52,005 nucleotides of DNA, taken from assembly GCA_021780495.1 (NCBI GenBank), contig JAJXYO010000035.1, positions 1-52,005 of the forward strand, in the 5' to 3' direction. This DNA is from Deltaproteobacteria bacterium (GTDB taxonomy: Bacteria > Desulfobacterota > Desulfuromonadia > Geobacterales > Pseudopelobacteraceae). Positions 38,462 to 46,894 of the stretch are shown here, piece after piece. Under the pieces are notes generated by a model. It was not told where the DNA came from, did not search any database, and was given only the letters and a program-made list of their open reading frames with translations. Each line of letters starts with the position of its first letter. Within the stretch, counting starts at the first letter, position 1. The position numbers and the translations under genes are program-made.

Positions 38462-39958
38462 ATGAAGATCGTCATCGTCGAAAATCCCCGCCCCCTGACC
38501 ATCGAGCATTACAACGATGTAGCCAATGCCCCGCTGTCGGCCAGCCTGAACAGCGGCTATGCCCTGGCCGTTGCCCGCCAAGCCGGCTGGGACACCGCCT
38601 ACCTGGATTTCACCTCCGAAGATGGCGACGCGGCCTCTATTGCTACCCGCATCCTGGCCGAAGGCGGCGACCTGGTCCTGTTCCACTGGGTCTATGCCTG
38701 GGGGTATGAGCAGGAGGTCTGCGCCATCCTTGACCTGCTGCAACAGCACAGCCCCGCCCTGCTGGGGGCCTTCGGCCTGTTCCCCAGCCTGGCCCGCCAG
38801 CGCCTGTTGCAGTTCGCACCACACCTGGACTTTATCCTGGCCGGCGAGTTTGAAGCGACCCTGGCCGAACTGCTGCAGGTCTGCGGGGAGCAAGGCGCGC
38901 TCGCCACCCTGCCCGGTGTCGTCGTGCGGGAGGAAGCGTTCGTGGCGCGTCCGCTGATCAGCGACCTGGCCCGGCTGCCGCTACCGGATGATGTGGGCGC
39001 CAATTGCAGCTACAGCTCCCTGAACATCGCCGCCAGCCGCGGCTGTTATGGCGCCTGCAGCTTCTGCTTCATCCAGCGCTTCTACGGCTGCAGCCGGCGC
39101 CGGGTTCGCCCGCTCGTGTCACTGGAACAGGAGCTGGAGCGCCGTCTGGCCCGCCGCAGCATCGACAGCCTGTATTTCATCGATCCGAGCTTTATCGGCC
39201 CGGGTCTCAAGGAACAGGAGCGGGTGCTGGCGATCGGCCGGCTGGCGCAGGGGCTGGGCCTGCCCTTCGGTTTCGAAACCAGGGTGGATACGATCGAGCC
39301 GCAGCTGGTGTCCCGTCTGGCGGCTAACGGGGCCCGCTCCGTTTTTCTGGGCATCGAGTCCGGCTGCGAGGCGGTGCTGCAGCGCATCGGCAAGCGGATC
39401 ACCACAGAGCAGATCGGCAGGGCGGTGCGCACCGTCCGGGATAGCGGGCTGCAACTCACCATCGGCTTCATCATGTTCGAGCCCGATACCAGCCTGCCGG
39501 AGCTGGAGGAAAACTATCGCTTTCTGGACGGACTGGGACTGCTGGCGGACCATGACCTGACCGCCAACCTGCTCTATCACAACCAGATCGTGCTGTACGG
39601 CTCGGCGGCCTGGGAGCGTTTTGAGCGGGAGGGTCGCCTGCTGCTGGACCCGCGCCTGCCCTTCGAGGCCCGCTACCGTTTCCGCGACGAGCGGGTAGGC
39701 ACGGTCTGCTCGGCCATGGGGCGGCTGGCAGCTGCCTACTTCAGCAGCAGGGACCGTATCCGGCTGGGCCCTAGCGGCCATGAGCGGCCCGGCTGCGCAG
39801 CCGGGCCGCTGTCAGGCAACACCAGTGGGGATATCAACCTGCTGTTGAAAGAGGCCTTCCGCGCCTTCTGTTCGGCCGCCAAAGGCATGCAATCACATCA
39901 GGTTGTCGGACTGGAAGAGCAGTACCAGCAACAGTTGCGCTGCATCTTTCCGGACTGA
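38462..39958 (+). CDS. B12-binding-domain radical SAM protein
   Basis: The 498-aa protein has an N-terminal Rossmann-like B12-binding-type domain (~1-150) in which the cobalamin-ligand DxHxxG motif is not visible, and a radical SAM domain with the cluster motif Cys195-x3-Cys199-x2-Cys202 (RGCYGACSFCFIQRF). Downstream are IDSLYFIDPSFIGPGLKEQE and VFLGIESGCEAVLQRIGKR. The reaction is unknown; relatives methylate or rearrange unactivated carbons. No strong RBS precedes the ATG. A cobC-like phosphatase and a second radical SAM gene follow. Confidence 0.87.
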   Translation: MKIVIVENPRPLTIEHYNDVANAPLSASLNSGYALAVARQAGWDTAYLDFTSEDGDAASIATRILAEGGDLVLFHWVYAWGYEQEVCAILDLLQQHSPALLGAFGLFPSLARQRLLQFAPHLDFILAGEFEATLAELLQVCGEQGALATLPGVVVREEAFVARPLISDLARLPLPDDVGANCSYSSLNIAASRGCYGACSFCFIQRFYGCSRRRVRPLVSLEQELERRLARRSIDSLYFIDPSFIGPGLKEQERVLAIGRLAQGLGLPFGFETRVDTIEPQLVSRLAANGARSVFLGIESGCEAVLQRIGKRITTEQIGRAVRTVRDSGLQLTIGFIMFEPDTSLPELEENYRFLDGLGLLADHDLTANLLYHNQIVLYGSAAWERFEREGRLLLDPRLPFEARYRFRDERVGTVCSAMGRLAAAYFSSRDRIRLGPSGHERPGCAAGPLSGNTSGDINLLLKEAFRAFCSAAKGMQSHQVVGLEEQYQQQLRCIFPD

Positions 39959-40066
39959 CAGCCCCGCCTGTCGTCCCGTCCTGGCGAGCCGGCTATTTCC
40001 ATTTCCGCCAAATTCTGATAGGCTGGCTCCCCGTTTCAACCACTCTAATCCGGAGAACCTGCCACC

Positions 40067-40669
40067 ATGACACCACACACCCGCATCCATCTCATCCGCC
40101 ACGGCCAGGTGGTCGGATACGACCAGAAACGTTACAACGGCCAGTATGACGTGGCCCTGACCGACCTGGGGATCGAACAGTACCATCGTCTGAAGGAACG
40201 TCTGGCCGATGCCCCGATTTCGGCCTGCTACACCAGCGACCTGACCCGCTGCACCACCGGTGCGGACATCATCTGCCAACAGTTCGGCATCGAACCGGTC
40301 AGACGCCGGGAACTGCGCGAACTGAACATCGGGATCTGGGAGGGGCTGACCTGGCAGGAGATCCGGACGACCTGGCCGGATGAATGGCAGGCCCGCCTGG
40401 CTGACCTGGTGCACCACCGGGTGCCGCAGGGTGAAAACATACTGGATGTGAATGCGCGGCTCATGCCGGTCATCCATGAAATCGTCGAGCGGCACCAGGG
40501 GCAGGAAGTGCTGGTGGTGGGGCATGGCGGGGTCAACCGCATCGTGCTGCTGAATACCATCGGCGCGCCGCTGGCGGGGATGTTCAACATCGAGCAGAGC
40601 TATGGCTGTTACAATATCATCGACTACTATGCCGACGGCCGGGCGACCGTGAAACTGTTGAACGGGTAA
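40067..40669 (+). CDS. cobC: Histidine phosphatase, probable alpha-ribazole phosphatase
   Basis: The 200-aa protein has the phosphoglycerate-mutase-type active site LIRHGQ (residues ~9-14), the second His region VVGHGGVNRIVL and the YTSDLTRCTTGADII segment. In this size class with GYDQKRYNGQYDVALTDLG it matches alpha-ribazole-5'-phosphate phosphatase CobC, which acts in the last cobamide steps. It is placed between two radical SAM genes, 27 kb from the cob operon, so another phosphoester substrate cannot be excluded. An RBS CGGAGA lies upstream. Confidence 0.8.
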   Translation: MTPHTRIHLIRHGQVVGYDQKRYNGQYDVALTDLGIEQYHRLKERLADAPISACYTSDLTRCTTGADIICQQFGIEPVRRRELRELNIGIWEGLTWQEIRTTWPDEWQARLADLVHHRVPQGENILDVNARLMPVIHEIVERHQGQEVLVVGHGGVNRIVLLNTIGAPLAGMFNIEQSYGCYNIIDYYADGRATVKLLNG

Positions 40670-40707
40670 GGAAACGTCTGCCGGAACATACCGGGGTCTC
40701 GCACCAC

Positions 40708-40757
40708 CGAACAAAGAAAGGCTTGCTGTCATGCGACAACAAGCCTTTCGTTGTTCG
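40708..40757. repeat. Long hairpin after the cobC-like gene
   Basis: The 18-nt arms (40708-40725 and 40740-40757, one mismatch) enclose a 14-nt centre in which TGTC and GACA also pair. There is no T-run, but position suggests transcript 3'-end function. Confidence 0.65.
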
Positions 40758-40891
40758 GGCAGCTGTTATCTCCTATGCGGCCAGGCGTTAAAGGTTTACA
40801 GTGCTTACCATCGCTGTGCTCTTTGAATCCAGAATATGGTGACAGATGCCTGTAGCTGTCGCAACCACTCCGTACCCCGAGGGGAACCCAC

Positions 40892-42148
40892 ATGCCCGTA
40901 GCGCCGTTTCCCCGTCTTCAGTCCGATCTCAACCTCGGCATCCAACAGCAGATGATTGATGCCAATCGCCGCGAGTACGGCCTCCAGTACGACGCACTGA
41001 CCTTCGCAAACCCTGCGCAGCTGGCAGCAGCCACCGCAGAACGAAAAGAACTGCTGCTGTGGCTGGGTCAGCGCGCCGCTTTCGGCTACGCCGGCAGCAA
41101 GCTGGACTGTAACGGCCTGTCTCCCGGTTGCCGCAGTTGCGGCGCTGGCGGCTGGTCCTGCCTGTTCATCAATGGCCGCTGCAACGGGCGCTGCTTCTAC
41201 TGTCCCACGGCACAAGACGATGACGGGCCGCCGGTTACCAATGGCCTGGCGTTCGGCAACCCGGAGGAGTATGCCGCCTATGTGGCTGCCCTGGGATTCA
41301 GCGGTGTCAGCATCAGCGGCGGCGAACCGCTGATGACGCCCGATCTGACCCTGGCCTATCTGCGGGCGGTACGCACGCGCTGTGGTGACCATATCCATCT
41401 CTGGCTCTATACCAACGGCACCCTGCTGACGGCCGATCTCTGCAGCCGCCTGCGGGATGCCGGCCTGAACGAGATCCGCTTCGACCTGGGAGCCGTGCGC
41501 TACAATCTCAAGAAATTGCGTCTGGCGGTGGGTTGTATTCCGACGGTAACGGTGGAAATTCCGGCCGTGCCGGAGGATGAAGGGCTGCTGAGACTGAAGA
41601 TGGTGGAAATGGCCGCATCCGGGGTCACGCACCTCAACCTGCACCAGATGCGCTTGACGCCCTACAACCTGGGGCCATTGACGGAGCGTGGCTATATCTT
41701 CCTGCATGGCGAAAAGGTCACGTTACTGCAATCGGAACTGTGTGCCCTGCGCAGCGTTCGTTTCGGACTGGAGCAGGGCATCCCCCTGCCGGTAAACTAC
41801 TGCTCATTCCCCTACAAACGCCGCTTCCAGCATGCCGCCGCCCGGCGGCGGGCCGCCCTGACCGTCTGCCTTCCCGGCGAGGTGGTGACGGAACCCGGCT
41901 ATCTGCGAACCCTGTCGGCAACGGGGCTGCGCTACTGCGAAGCCGTGCTGCTGCAGAATCCCAGCTATCACCACCCCTTTGAAAAGATCGTGCTGGAAAC
42001 CGGACGGGCCCTGTATATGGAGCGCCGGCCGCTGACCGCCGAACTGGAACTGACGCAAGCCGAGCGGACGGACCTGGAGGCGGGGCAGCCGCCCGAGCGG
42101 GTGGCCCGGTTTGAACGGATTGAGAGCGGACTGGCTGAATATTTTTAG
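40892..42148 (+). CDS. Radical SAM protein with extra N-terminal cysteines
   Basis: The 418-aa protein carries the radical SAM motif Cys97-x3-Cys101-x2-Cys104 (RCNGRCFYC), then SISGGEPLMTPD (SAM-binding GGE) and LWLYTNGTLLT. Four more cysteines (73, 80, 83, 90; DCNGLSPGCRSCGAGGWSC) precede the motif and could ligate an auxiliary cluster. The C-terminal part contains further cysteines at YCSFPYK and LTVCLPG. The substrate is unknown. It is close to the cobC-like gene on the same strand but separated by a hairpin. Confidence 0.87.
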   Translation: MPVAPFPRLQSDLNLGIQQQMIDANRREYGLQYDALTFANPAQLAAATAERKELLLWLGQRAAFGYAGSKLDCNGLSPGCRSCGAGGWSCLFINGRCNGRCFYCPTAQDDDGPPVTNGLAFGNPEEYAAYVAALGFSGVSISGGEPLMTPDLTLAYLRAVRTRCGDHIHLWLYTNGTLLTADLCSRLRDAGLNEIRFDLGAVRYNLKKLRLAVGCIPTVTVEIPAVPEDEGLLRLKMVEMAASGVTHLNLHQMRLTPYNLGPLTERGYIFLHGEKVTLLQSELCALRSVRFGLEQGIPLPVNYCSFPYKRRFQHAAARRRAALTVCLPGEVVTEPGYLRTLSATGLRYCEAVLLQNPSYHHPFEKIVLETGRALYMERRPLTAELELTQAERTDLEAGQPPERVARFERIESGLAEYF

Positions 42149-42223
42149 CCCCGCCCATGCTGCCCGGCGTCCGGGTCGGGGTGATATCCGGGCGGCCGGC
42201 TGGCTTTGTGTGTGATGCGGTAA

Positions 42224-42238
42224 CCCGCTCACAGCGGG
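42224..42238. terminator. Short hairpin downstream of the radical SAM gene
   Basis: CCCGCT/AGCGGG with a 3-base loop is followed by a T-containing stretch (GCTTCATACTTT). It is a plausible but weak terminator. Confidence 0.4.
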
Positions 42239-42345
42239 GCTTCATACTTTAATGAGAAAAAATGGGGTGGCCATCTAGCATTTGTCGCCGGATTGAGATA
42301 GTATAAATAAAGTTTGTATCCTGACCGGCAACCTGGATCGCGACC

Positions 42346-43134
42346 ATGTCCCCTACCAACCACAACAACGATTACAGCCGTTACTTCAGCCTGCGACAGA
42401 AGGTCTTTCTGATCAATATGTCGGCGGAGCGCAACTGCGATATCTATGAGTCGCTCAGCGGCGTCGTCACCTCCAGCAGCCTGGATTCGATCGCACTCAT
42501 GATCACCCACGCTGAACCGGGTATCACTGAAGCGGATATCGGCAAAGCCACCTACAAGCTGACCAGCGAGGCCTTGGGGAGCGGTATCCAGGTGTTGGCC
42601 AACCTGACCGGCATCGTGGGCGGCAATATCTTTCAACTCCGCTTGCATGGCGCCCTGGAGATGTTCCAGCGCCGCATCGCCCCGCGCATAGAACTCACGG
42701 TACCGATCTACCATCTGCGCAAAAACTTCTCGCTGGAATTTTTCAAAAAGGAGTGGAAGCGGGTCATGGTTCATCTGGGCAAGAGCAGTACGCTGCCGGG
42801 ACTTAGCCTGCACGATACGGAGATCAATCTGAGCGCCGGAGGGATCGGGCTCACGCTTGAAGCGACAAACAGACCGGCGCCGCTTTCCATGTTTTTTATC
42901 GCTCTGGACCAGGGCCCGCCGATCTGTGCCCTGGCGGAGAGTGTCTGGGAGCAGCATATTGACAAGGGGCTGCGCTGCGGATTTCGCTTTATCCATATCC
43001 TCAAGAAGGATCAGGAGCGCATCAACAGCCATATCAGCGCGGTGATACGAAGCAGCGGCGGCACCTACCTGGACTACAAGCGCAATTGGGTACTGGTGGA
43101 CAAGATGGTGACCGATGACCGCAAACCTGAATGA
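42346..43134 (+). CDS. PilZ domain protein (predicted c-di-GMP receptor)
   Basis: The 262-aa protein has an N-terminal YcgR-N-like beta region (~15-110) and a PilZ domain beginning MFQRRIAPRIELTVPIYHLR, which holds the RxxxR motif, followed by the NLSAGGIGL motif that matches (D/N)xSxxG. Such proteins bind cyclic di-GMP and change flagellar, pilus or polysaccharide functions. It is a single gene with no motility genes next to it. The RBS is weak (ATCGCGACC upstream of ATG). Confidence 0.85.
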   Translation: MSPTNHNNDYSRYFSLRQKVFLINMSAERNCDIYESLSGVVTSSSLDSIALMITHAEPGITEADIGKATYKLTSEALGSGIQVLANLTGIVGGNIFQLRLHGALEMFQRRIAPRIELTVPIYHLRKNFSLEFFKKEWKRVMVHLGKSSTLPGLSLHDTEINLSAGGIGLTLEATNRPAPLSMFFIALDQGPPICALAESVWEQHIDKGLRCGFRFIHILKKDQERINSHISAVIRSSGGTYLDYKRNWVLVDKMVTDDRKPE

Positions 43135-43229
43135 AGGCCATGGGGCAGGTGGGCGCACACAGTGAAACCGGCTTTACACGCCATAGCGATCTGTAACAAT
43201 CCATAAGTACCCACCACAGGAAATGTGAA

Positions 43230-43547
43230 ATGAGACCACGAGCCCCCCGTACCGTCATCCTCCCCAGCGCCGACGAGGCAGCCGCCATCCTCAAGAAAAT
43301 GCGTGGCGAGACCGACAGCAACAGTAACTACCGTGCGAAATCGCTCAAGATCCACGGACCGGTCTGCGCCAAATGCGGGCGCGAATTCGATGCCACCAAT
43401 ATCCACCAGCTGACCGTCCACCACCGGGATGGCAATCATCACAACAACCCGCCCGACGGCAGCAACTGGGAGAACCTGTGCAGCCATTGTCACGATGACG
43501 AGCACAGCCGGGGCATCCTGGGGGAATATCTGAATTCGGATTCCTGA
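43230..43547 (+). CDS. yajD: YajD-like HNH nuclease
   Basis: The 105-aa protein has a CxxC pair (CAKCGREF), the HNH core LTVHHRDGNHHNNPPDGSNWENL and a second CxxC (CSHCHDDEH), the usual zinc-stabilised HNH arrangement of the YajD family. The biological substrate is not known. AGGAAATG precedes the ATG. The stop codon lies inside the left arm of a 20-bp hairpin shared with the convergent DUF3108 gene. Confidence 0.92.
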   Translation: MRPRAPRTVILPSADEAAAILKKMRGETDSNSNYRAKSLKIHGPVCAKCGREFDATNIHQLTVHHRDGNHHNNPPDGSNWENLCSHCHDDEHSRGILGEYLNSDS

Positions 43548-43586
43548 ACCGCAAACGGCCCTGTCTCAGGGCCGTTTGCGGTTCAG
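43544..43586. terminator. Perfect 20-bp hairpin that contains the stops of two convergent genes
   Basis: Arms 43544-43563 and 43567-43586 pair without mismatch around a TCT loop. The TGA of the HNH gene (43545-43547) and the TGA of the DUF3108 gene (43583-43585, minus strand) occupy mirror positions in the stem. Confidence 0.9.
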
Positions 43587-44350
43587 GGGGTTTGTTTCCT
43601 CTGCGGCCAGTAACTGCCGCCCACCAGCGTAACCGCTATACTGCCGATCCTGACCTTGGACTTCATCAGCACCGGGATACGCCGGTCATCATCGGTCAGC
43701 CAGATGTACATATCGCCGGTGCGGGCAAAAATCCCCTCGGATTTCAACAGCGGCCGGATGACGATGGTATTGAATGTCCCCAGCGGCGTCGTGAGCCTCT
43801 CCCTGCGCAACACCTGCACCTCGGTATGCCACAACCGCTTGCAATCAAAGATATCGATGAACGATGAGGCGCCCACCTGGAGCGCTACGGTGCGGAAGTA
43901 GAAAAAACTGGACAGGGTATCATAGGTCCGCCGGGAAATCTTCTGGGTGGTCACGGTATTCTTGATAAAATCCCTGGTGTTGACCTGCAGCAACTCCCGA
44001 TCAAAGACCGCATCCTTCTCAAAGCGTGTCCAGCCTTCATGAATCCTTTCTCGGTACAAGCGCGGGACGCCGATAAAAAGCGGCGGAACCCCTTTGATCA
44101 GTACCGATTCAATGCGATCATTCACCGGGAAGAGGTACTTCAGCCAGTCAGCCGAGGTGGCCGTGGATACGATGTGTATCTCGCTGCCCTTCAGCGTCAC
44201 TTCCTGAACCGCCCGCCCGGCGATGACACCGGCATAGGATATCTCGAATTCCAGCCGTTCCGGAATAGGAAAGGCCGTGGCTGGCCGATTCGTAAAAAAA
44301 CCGCCCAGCACGGCCAGTACGACAACGATCCGGACCAAACGATCAGACAC
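43583..44350 (-). CDS. Exported DUF3108 protein
   Basis: The 255-aa protein has an N-terminal signal or anchor (IVVVLAVLGGFFTNRPATAFP) and then the DUF3108 beta-rich fold: LEFEISYAGVIAGRAVQEVTL, STATSADWLKYLFPVNDRIES and DDRRIPVLMKSKVRIGSIAVTL. DUF3108 resembles outer-membrane lipid- or lipoprotein-handling beta barrels halves but has no proven function. The start is taken as GTG 44350 because GGAGG lies eight bases upstream; an ATG at 44410 would lengthen it by 20 codons. Confidence 0.88.
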   Translation of the reverse strand: MSDRLVRIVVVLAVLGGFFTNRPATAFPIPERLEFEISYAGVIAGRAVQEVTLKGSEIHIVSTATSADWLKYLFPVNDRIESVLIKGVPPLFIGVPRLYRERIHEGWTRFEKDAVFDRELLQVNTRDFIKNTVTTQKISRRTYDTLSSFFYFRTVALQVGASSFIDIFDCKRLWHTEVQVLRRERLTTPLGTFNTIVIRPLLKSEGIFARTGDMYIWLTDDDRRIPVLMKSKVRIGSIAVTLVGGSYWPQRKQTP

Positions 44351-44378
44351 GAGACGCACCTCCAACCCGGCGCCCCTC

Positions 44379-44753
44379 CTAGGCCTGCCCGGCGGCAGGG
44401 GCGCTTTCAAAGGCTGTCCGCGCCTTGTTCATCTCCTCTACCTCGCGCAGTTTGTCGCCCAGCCAGGCGTGAAACACGCGGGCGTTCTCGTAGTTCATAA
44501 CGACCCCGGTGTCGATATAGCGCACCATGCTCTGCGCCAGGTCAGCGGGCGTCACGGCGGTTTCGTTGCCGATGGCGCCTTCCGGGGTGATCTCGTGGCT
44601 GATTGACTCGGGCAACGGTTGTCGTTCGAGATAGAAATTGATCACCATTTCACCGCGCGGTGAAAAACCGCCCTGTGCGCCGTTAACGTAGCTGGGGTTG
44701 TAGCCGTAGTTGAAAACGTACTTGAACGTGATTTCAGGTTTCTTCTTGGTCAT
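44379..44753 (-). CDS. Conserved hypothetical protein, 124 aa
   Basis: The soluble protein begins MTKKKPEITFKYVFNYGYNP and contains GGFSPRGEMVINFYLERQPLPESI and a helical tail (ARVFHAWLGDKLREVEEMNKA). The N-terminal pattern is loosely like DUF3467 but too weak to name. AGGAGA precedes the ATG at good spacing. It lies 28 bases upstream of the DUF3108 gene on the same strand, so they probably share a transcript. Function unknown. Confidence 0.8.
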   Translation of the reverse strand: MTKKKPEITFKYVFNYGYNPSYVNGAQGGFSPRGEMVINFYLERQPLPESISHEITPEGAIGNETAVTPADLAQSMVRYIDTGVVMNYENARVFHAWLGDKLREVEEMNKARTAFESAPAAGQA

Positions 44754-44911
44754 CGTTGATCTCCTGTCGTGGGGAATTGATTTCTGATTCATGTATCACA
44801 TTCCGCTGGATTGATAAAAATAAAAACGCGCCCGGCATGAAAGCAGCGGCATTGACAAGCCGGCCGGCAGCTGCTACAAGACCTCTGAAATCCACATCAG
44901 GAGGTACACCC

Positions 44912-45313
44912 ATGAAAAACAGCATCATCAGGATTGCCCTGTCCGCAGCAACAGTGCTGCTGGCAGTCAACATGGCCTTTGCCATCGAGGTCACAACACC
45001 TGACTTCAAGGGTGCCGCCAAAGCCAACGCCGATGCCGCCAGGGCAACCGCCGACAAAGGAAAGGCCGCGGTCAAGGGTGTTGCAGCCAAAACCAAAACC
45101 AACGCCAATGCCAAGGCCAGGATTATCGACATCAACACCGCCAGCGAGGCAGAGCTGAAGGCCATCCCCGGTATCGGCGGCACCTATGCCGGCAAGATCA
45201 TCGCCGGCCGGCCCTATGCCAACAAGGCCCAACTGAAATCACGCAACATCCTGCCCTCGCTTGTCTACGAAAAAACCAAGCATCTGATCATCGCCAAGCA
45301 GCCCAAAAAATAA
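44912..45313 (+). CDS. Exported ComEA-like helix-hairpin-helix protein
   Basis: The 133-aa protein has a signal peptide (IIRIALSAATVLLAVNMAFA), an Ala/Lys-rich low-complexity linker (~25-75), and one HhH DNA-binding domain: IDINTASEAELKAIPGIGGTYAGKIIAGRPYANKAQL. ComEA proteins bind DNA in the periplasm during uptake. The linker composition and single domain fit a secreted DNA-binding protein, but no uptake genes are adjacent. AGGAGG precedes the ATG. Confidence 0.9.
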   Translation: MKNSIIRIALSAATVLLAVNMAFAIEVTTPDFKGAAKANADAARATADKGKAAVKGVAAKTKTNANAKARIIDINTASEAELKAIPGIGGTYAGKIIAGRPYANKAQLKSRNILPSLVYEKTKHLIIAKQPKK

Positions 45314-45336
45314 TCCCACCCTTTCCATCGTTCGCT

Positions 45337-45370
45337 TGAAGGGGGCCGCCCGGGCGGGTTGCCCCCTTCA
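45337..45370 (+). terminator. Hairpin terminator after the HhH gene
   Basis: TGAAGGGGGC (45337-45346) pairs with GCCCCCTTCA (45361-45370), with a further GCCCGGGC palindrome in the loop. No T-run follows. Confidence 0.6.
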
Positions 45371-45399
45371 CACCCCGCCGCAACCGTCGCGCGTAAACC

Positions 45400-45428
45400 T
45401 TGACATAACAACCATATATCTATAAATT
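45400..45428 (+). promoter_or_regulatory. Probable promoter of hpnJ-hpnK
   Basis: TTGACA (45400-45405) and TAAATT (45423-45428) are 17 bases apart. The spacer holds AACCATATAT, a sequence also found twice in the usp-iclR gap. Confidence 0.65.
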
Positions 45429-45457
45429 AACTCTTTTGCGAACAGCACTAAGGAGTT

Positions 45458-46891
45458 ATGATGAAACCGCTTTTTCTAAACCCCCCCACCTTTGAGGACT
45501 TCGACGGCGGAGCCGGTGCCCGTTACCAGGCGTCACGCGAGGTTACATCCTTCTGGTATCCCACCTGGCTCTGTTTTCCGGCCGGGATGATCGCAGGCAG
45601 CCGGGTGGTTGATGCCCCGGTCCAGAAGTTCACCCTGGAGGACTGCCTGACCATCGCCAAGGATTTCGACATGGTGGTCATGTACACCTCCACCCCCACC
45701 CTGCTGATCGATATCGAAACGGCCCGCCGCATCAAAGAGGTCAAGCCTGCCATCGTGACCGTGCTGACCGGCCCGCACGTCACCATCCTGCCGGAGGAAT
45801 CCCTGCGCGCCGGTAAGGGGGCCATCGACATCGTCTGCCGCGGCGAGTTCGACTATTCCACCAAGGAACTCTGCGAAGGCCGCGCCTGGGGTACGGTCGA
45901 CGGTCTCAGCTTTCTGCAGGACGGCAAGGTTGTCCACACCCCGGATCGCCCCATGATCGAGGACCTGGATGCACTGCCCTTTGTGGCGCCGATCTACAAG
46001 CGCGACCTGCCGATCAGCGAATACGTCATCCCGCACTTCAAGAATCCCTATGTCTCGATCTACTCCAGCCGTGGCTGTCCTTCTAAATGCATCTACTGCC
46101 TCTGGCCCCAGACCTTTTCCGGCCAGCGCATGCGTACCCGCAGCCCGCAGAACGTCTATGAGGAAATCAAGTGGATCACCGAGAATATTCCGGAGATGCG
46201 CGAACTCTCCTTTGACGACGACACCTTCAGTGCCAACCGCCAGCATGCCCAGGAAATTGCGCGCCTGATCAAACCACTGGGTATCTCCTGGACGATCAAT
46301 GCCCGCGCCAACACCGACTATGAGACGCTCAAGGTCATGCGTGAGGCAGGACTGCGCCACGTAGTGGTCGGCTTCGAAAGCGGCAATGCCCAGATCCTCA
46401 AGAACATCAAAAAGGGTGTCACCAAGGAACAGGCGGTCCAGTTCAGCAAGGACTGCAAGAAGTTGGGCCTCTCCATCCATGGCGCCTTCATCATGGGGCT
46501 GCCCGGTGAAACCAAAGACACCATCCGCGAGACCATCCGCTTTGCCAAAGACATGGATCTCAACTCGATCCAGGCCTCGCTGGCCTCACCCTACCCCGGC
46601 ACCGAATTCTACACCATGTGCAAGGAGCAGGGCTGGATCAGTTCGGATAGCTTCCTGGACGCGGGCGGCCACCAGAAATGCGTGATCAATTACCCGCACC
46701 TCTCCAATGCCGAGATCTTCAATTCCGTGGAAGAGTTCTACGACAAATTCTACTTCCGTCCCAAATACATCCTGCGCAGTATCGGCAGGATGATCGTTGA
46801 CGGCGACGAACGCAAGAAGCTGCTCAAGGAAGGCAAGCAGTATCTGGCCTACATGCGCAAGCGCAAAGAATCCTGCGCCGACTGCAAGTAA
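45458..46891 (+). CDS. hpnJ: Hopanoid biosynthesis-associated radical SAM protein HpnJ
   Basis: The 477-aa protein begins MKPLFLNPPTFEDFDGGAGARYQASREVTSFWYPTW, a start typical of HpnJ. A B12-binding-like domain (~45-150) precedes the radical SAM motif Cys207-x3-Cys211-x2-Cys214 (RGCPSKCIYC). HpnJ is thought to rearrange the ribose-derived side chain of bacteriohopanetetrol to a cyclitol ether. AAGGAG lies close to the ATG pair at 45458/45461; the second gives better spacing. It is followed by hpnK at three bases, forming an operon. Confidence 0.95.
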   Translation: MMKPLFLNPPTFEDFDGGAGARYQASREVTSFWYPTWLCFPAGMIAGSRVVDAPVQKFTLEDCLTIAKDFDMVVMYTSTPTLLIDIETARRIKEVKPAIVTVLTGPHVTILPEESLRAGKGAIDIVCRGEFDYSTKELCEGRAWGTVDGLSFLQDGKVVHTPDRPMIEDLDALPFVAPIYKRDLPISEYVIPHFKNPYVSIYSSRGCPSKCIYCLWPQTFSGQRMRTRSPQNVYEEIKWITENIPEMRELSFDDDTFSANRQHAQEIARLIKPLGISWTINARANTDYETLKVMREAGLRHVVVGFESGNAQILKNIKKGVTKEQAVQFSKDCKKLGLSIHGAFIMGLPGETKDTIRETIRFAKDMDLNSIQASLASPYPGTEFYTMCKEQGWISSDSFLDAGGHQKCVINYPHLSNAEIFNSVEEFYDKFYFRPKYILRSIGRMIVDGDERKKLLKEGKQYLAYMRKRKESCADCK

Positions 46892-46894
46892 CAC

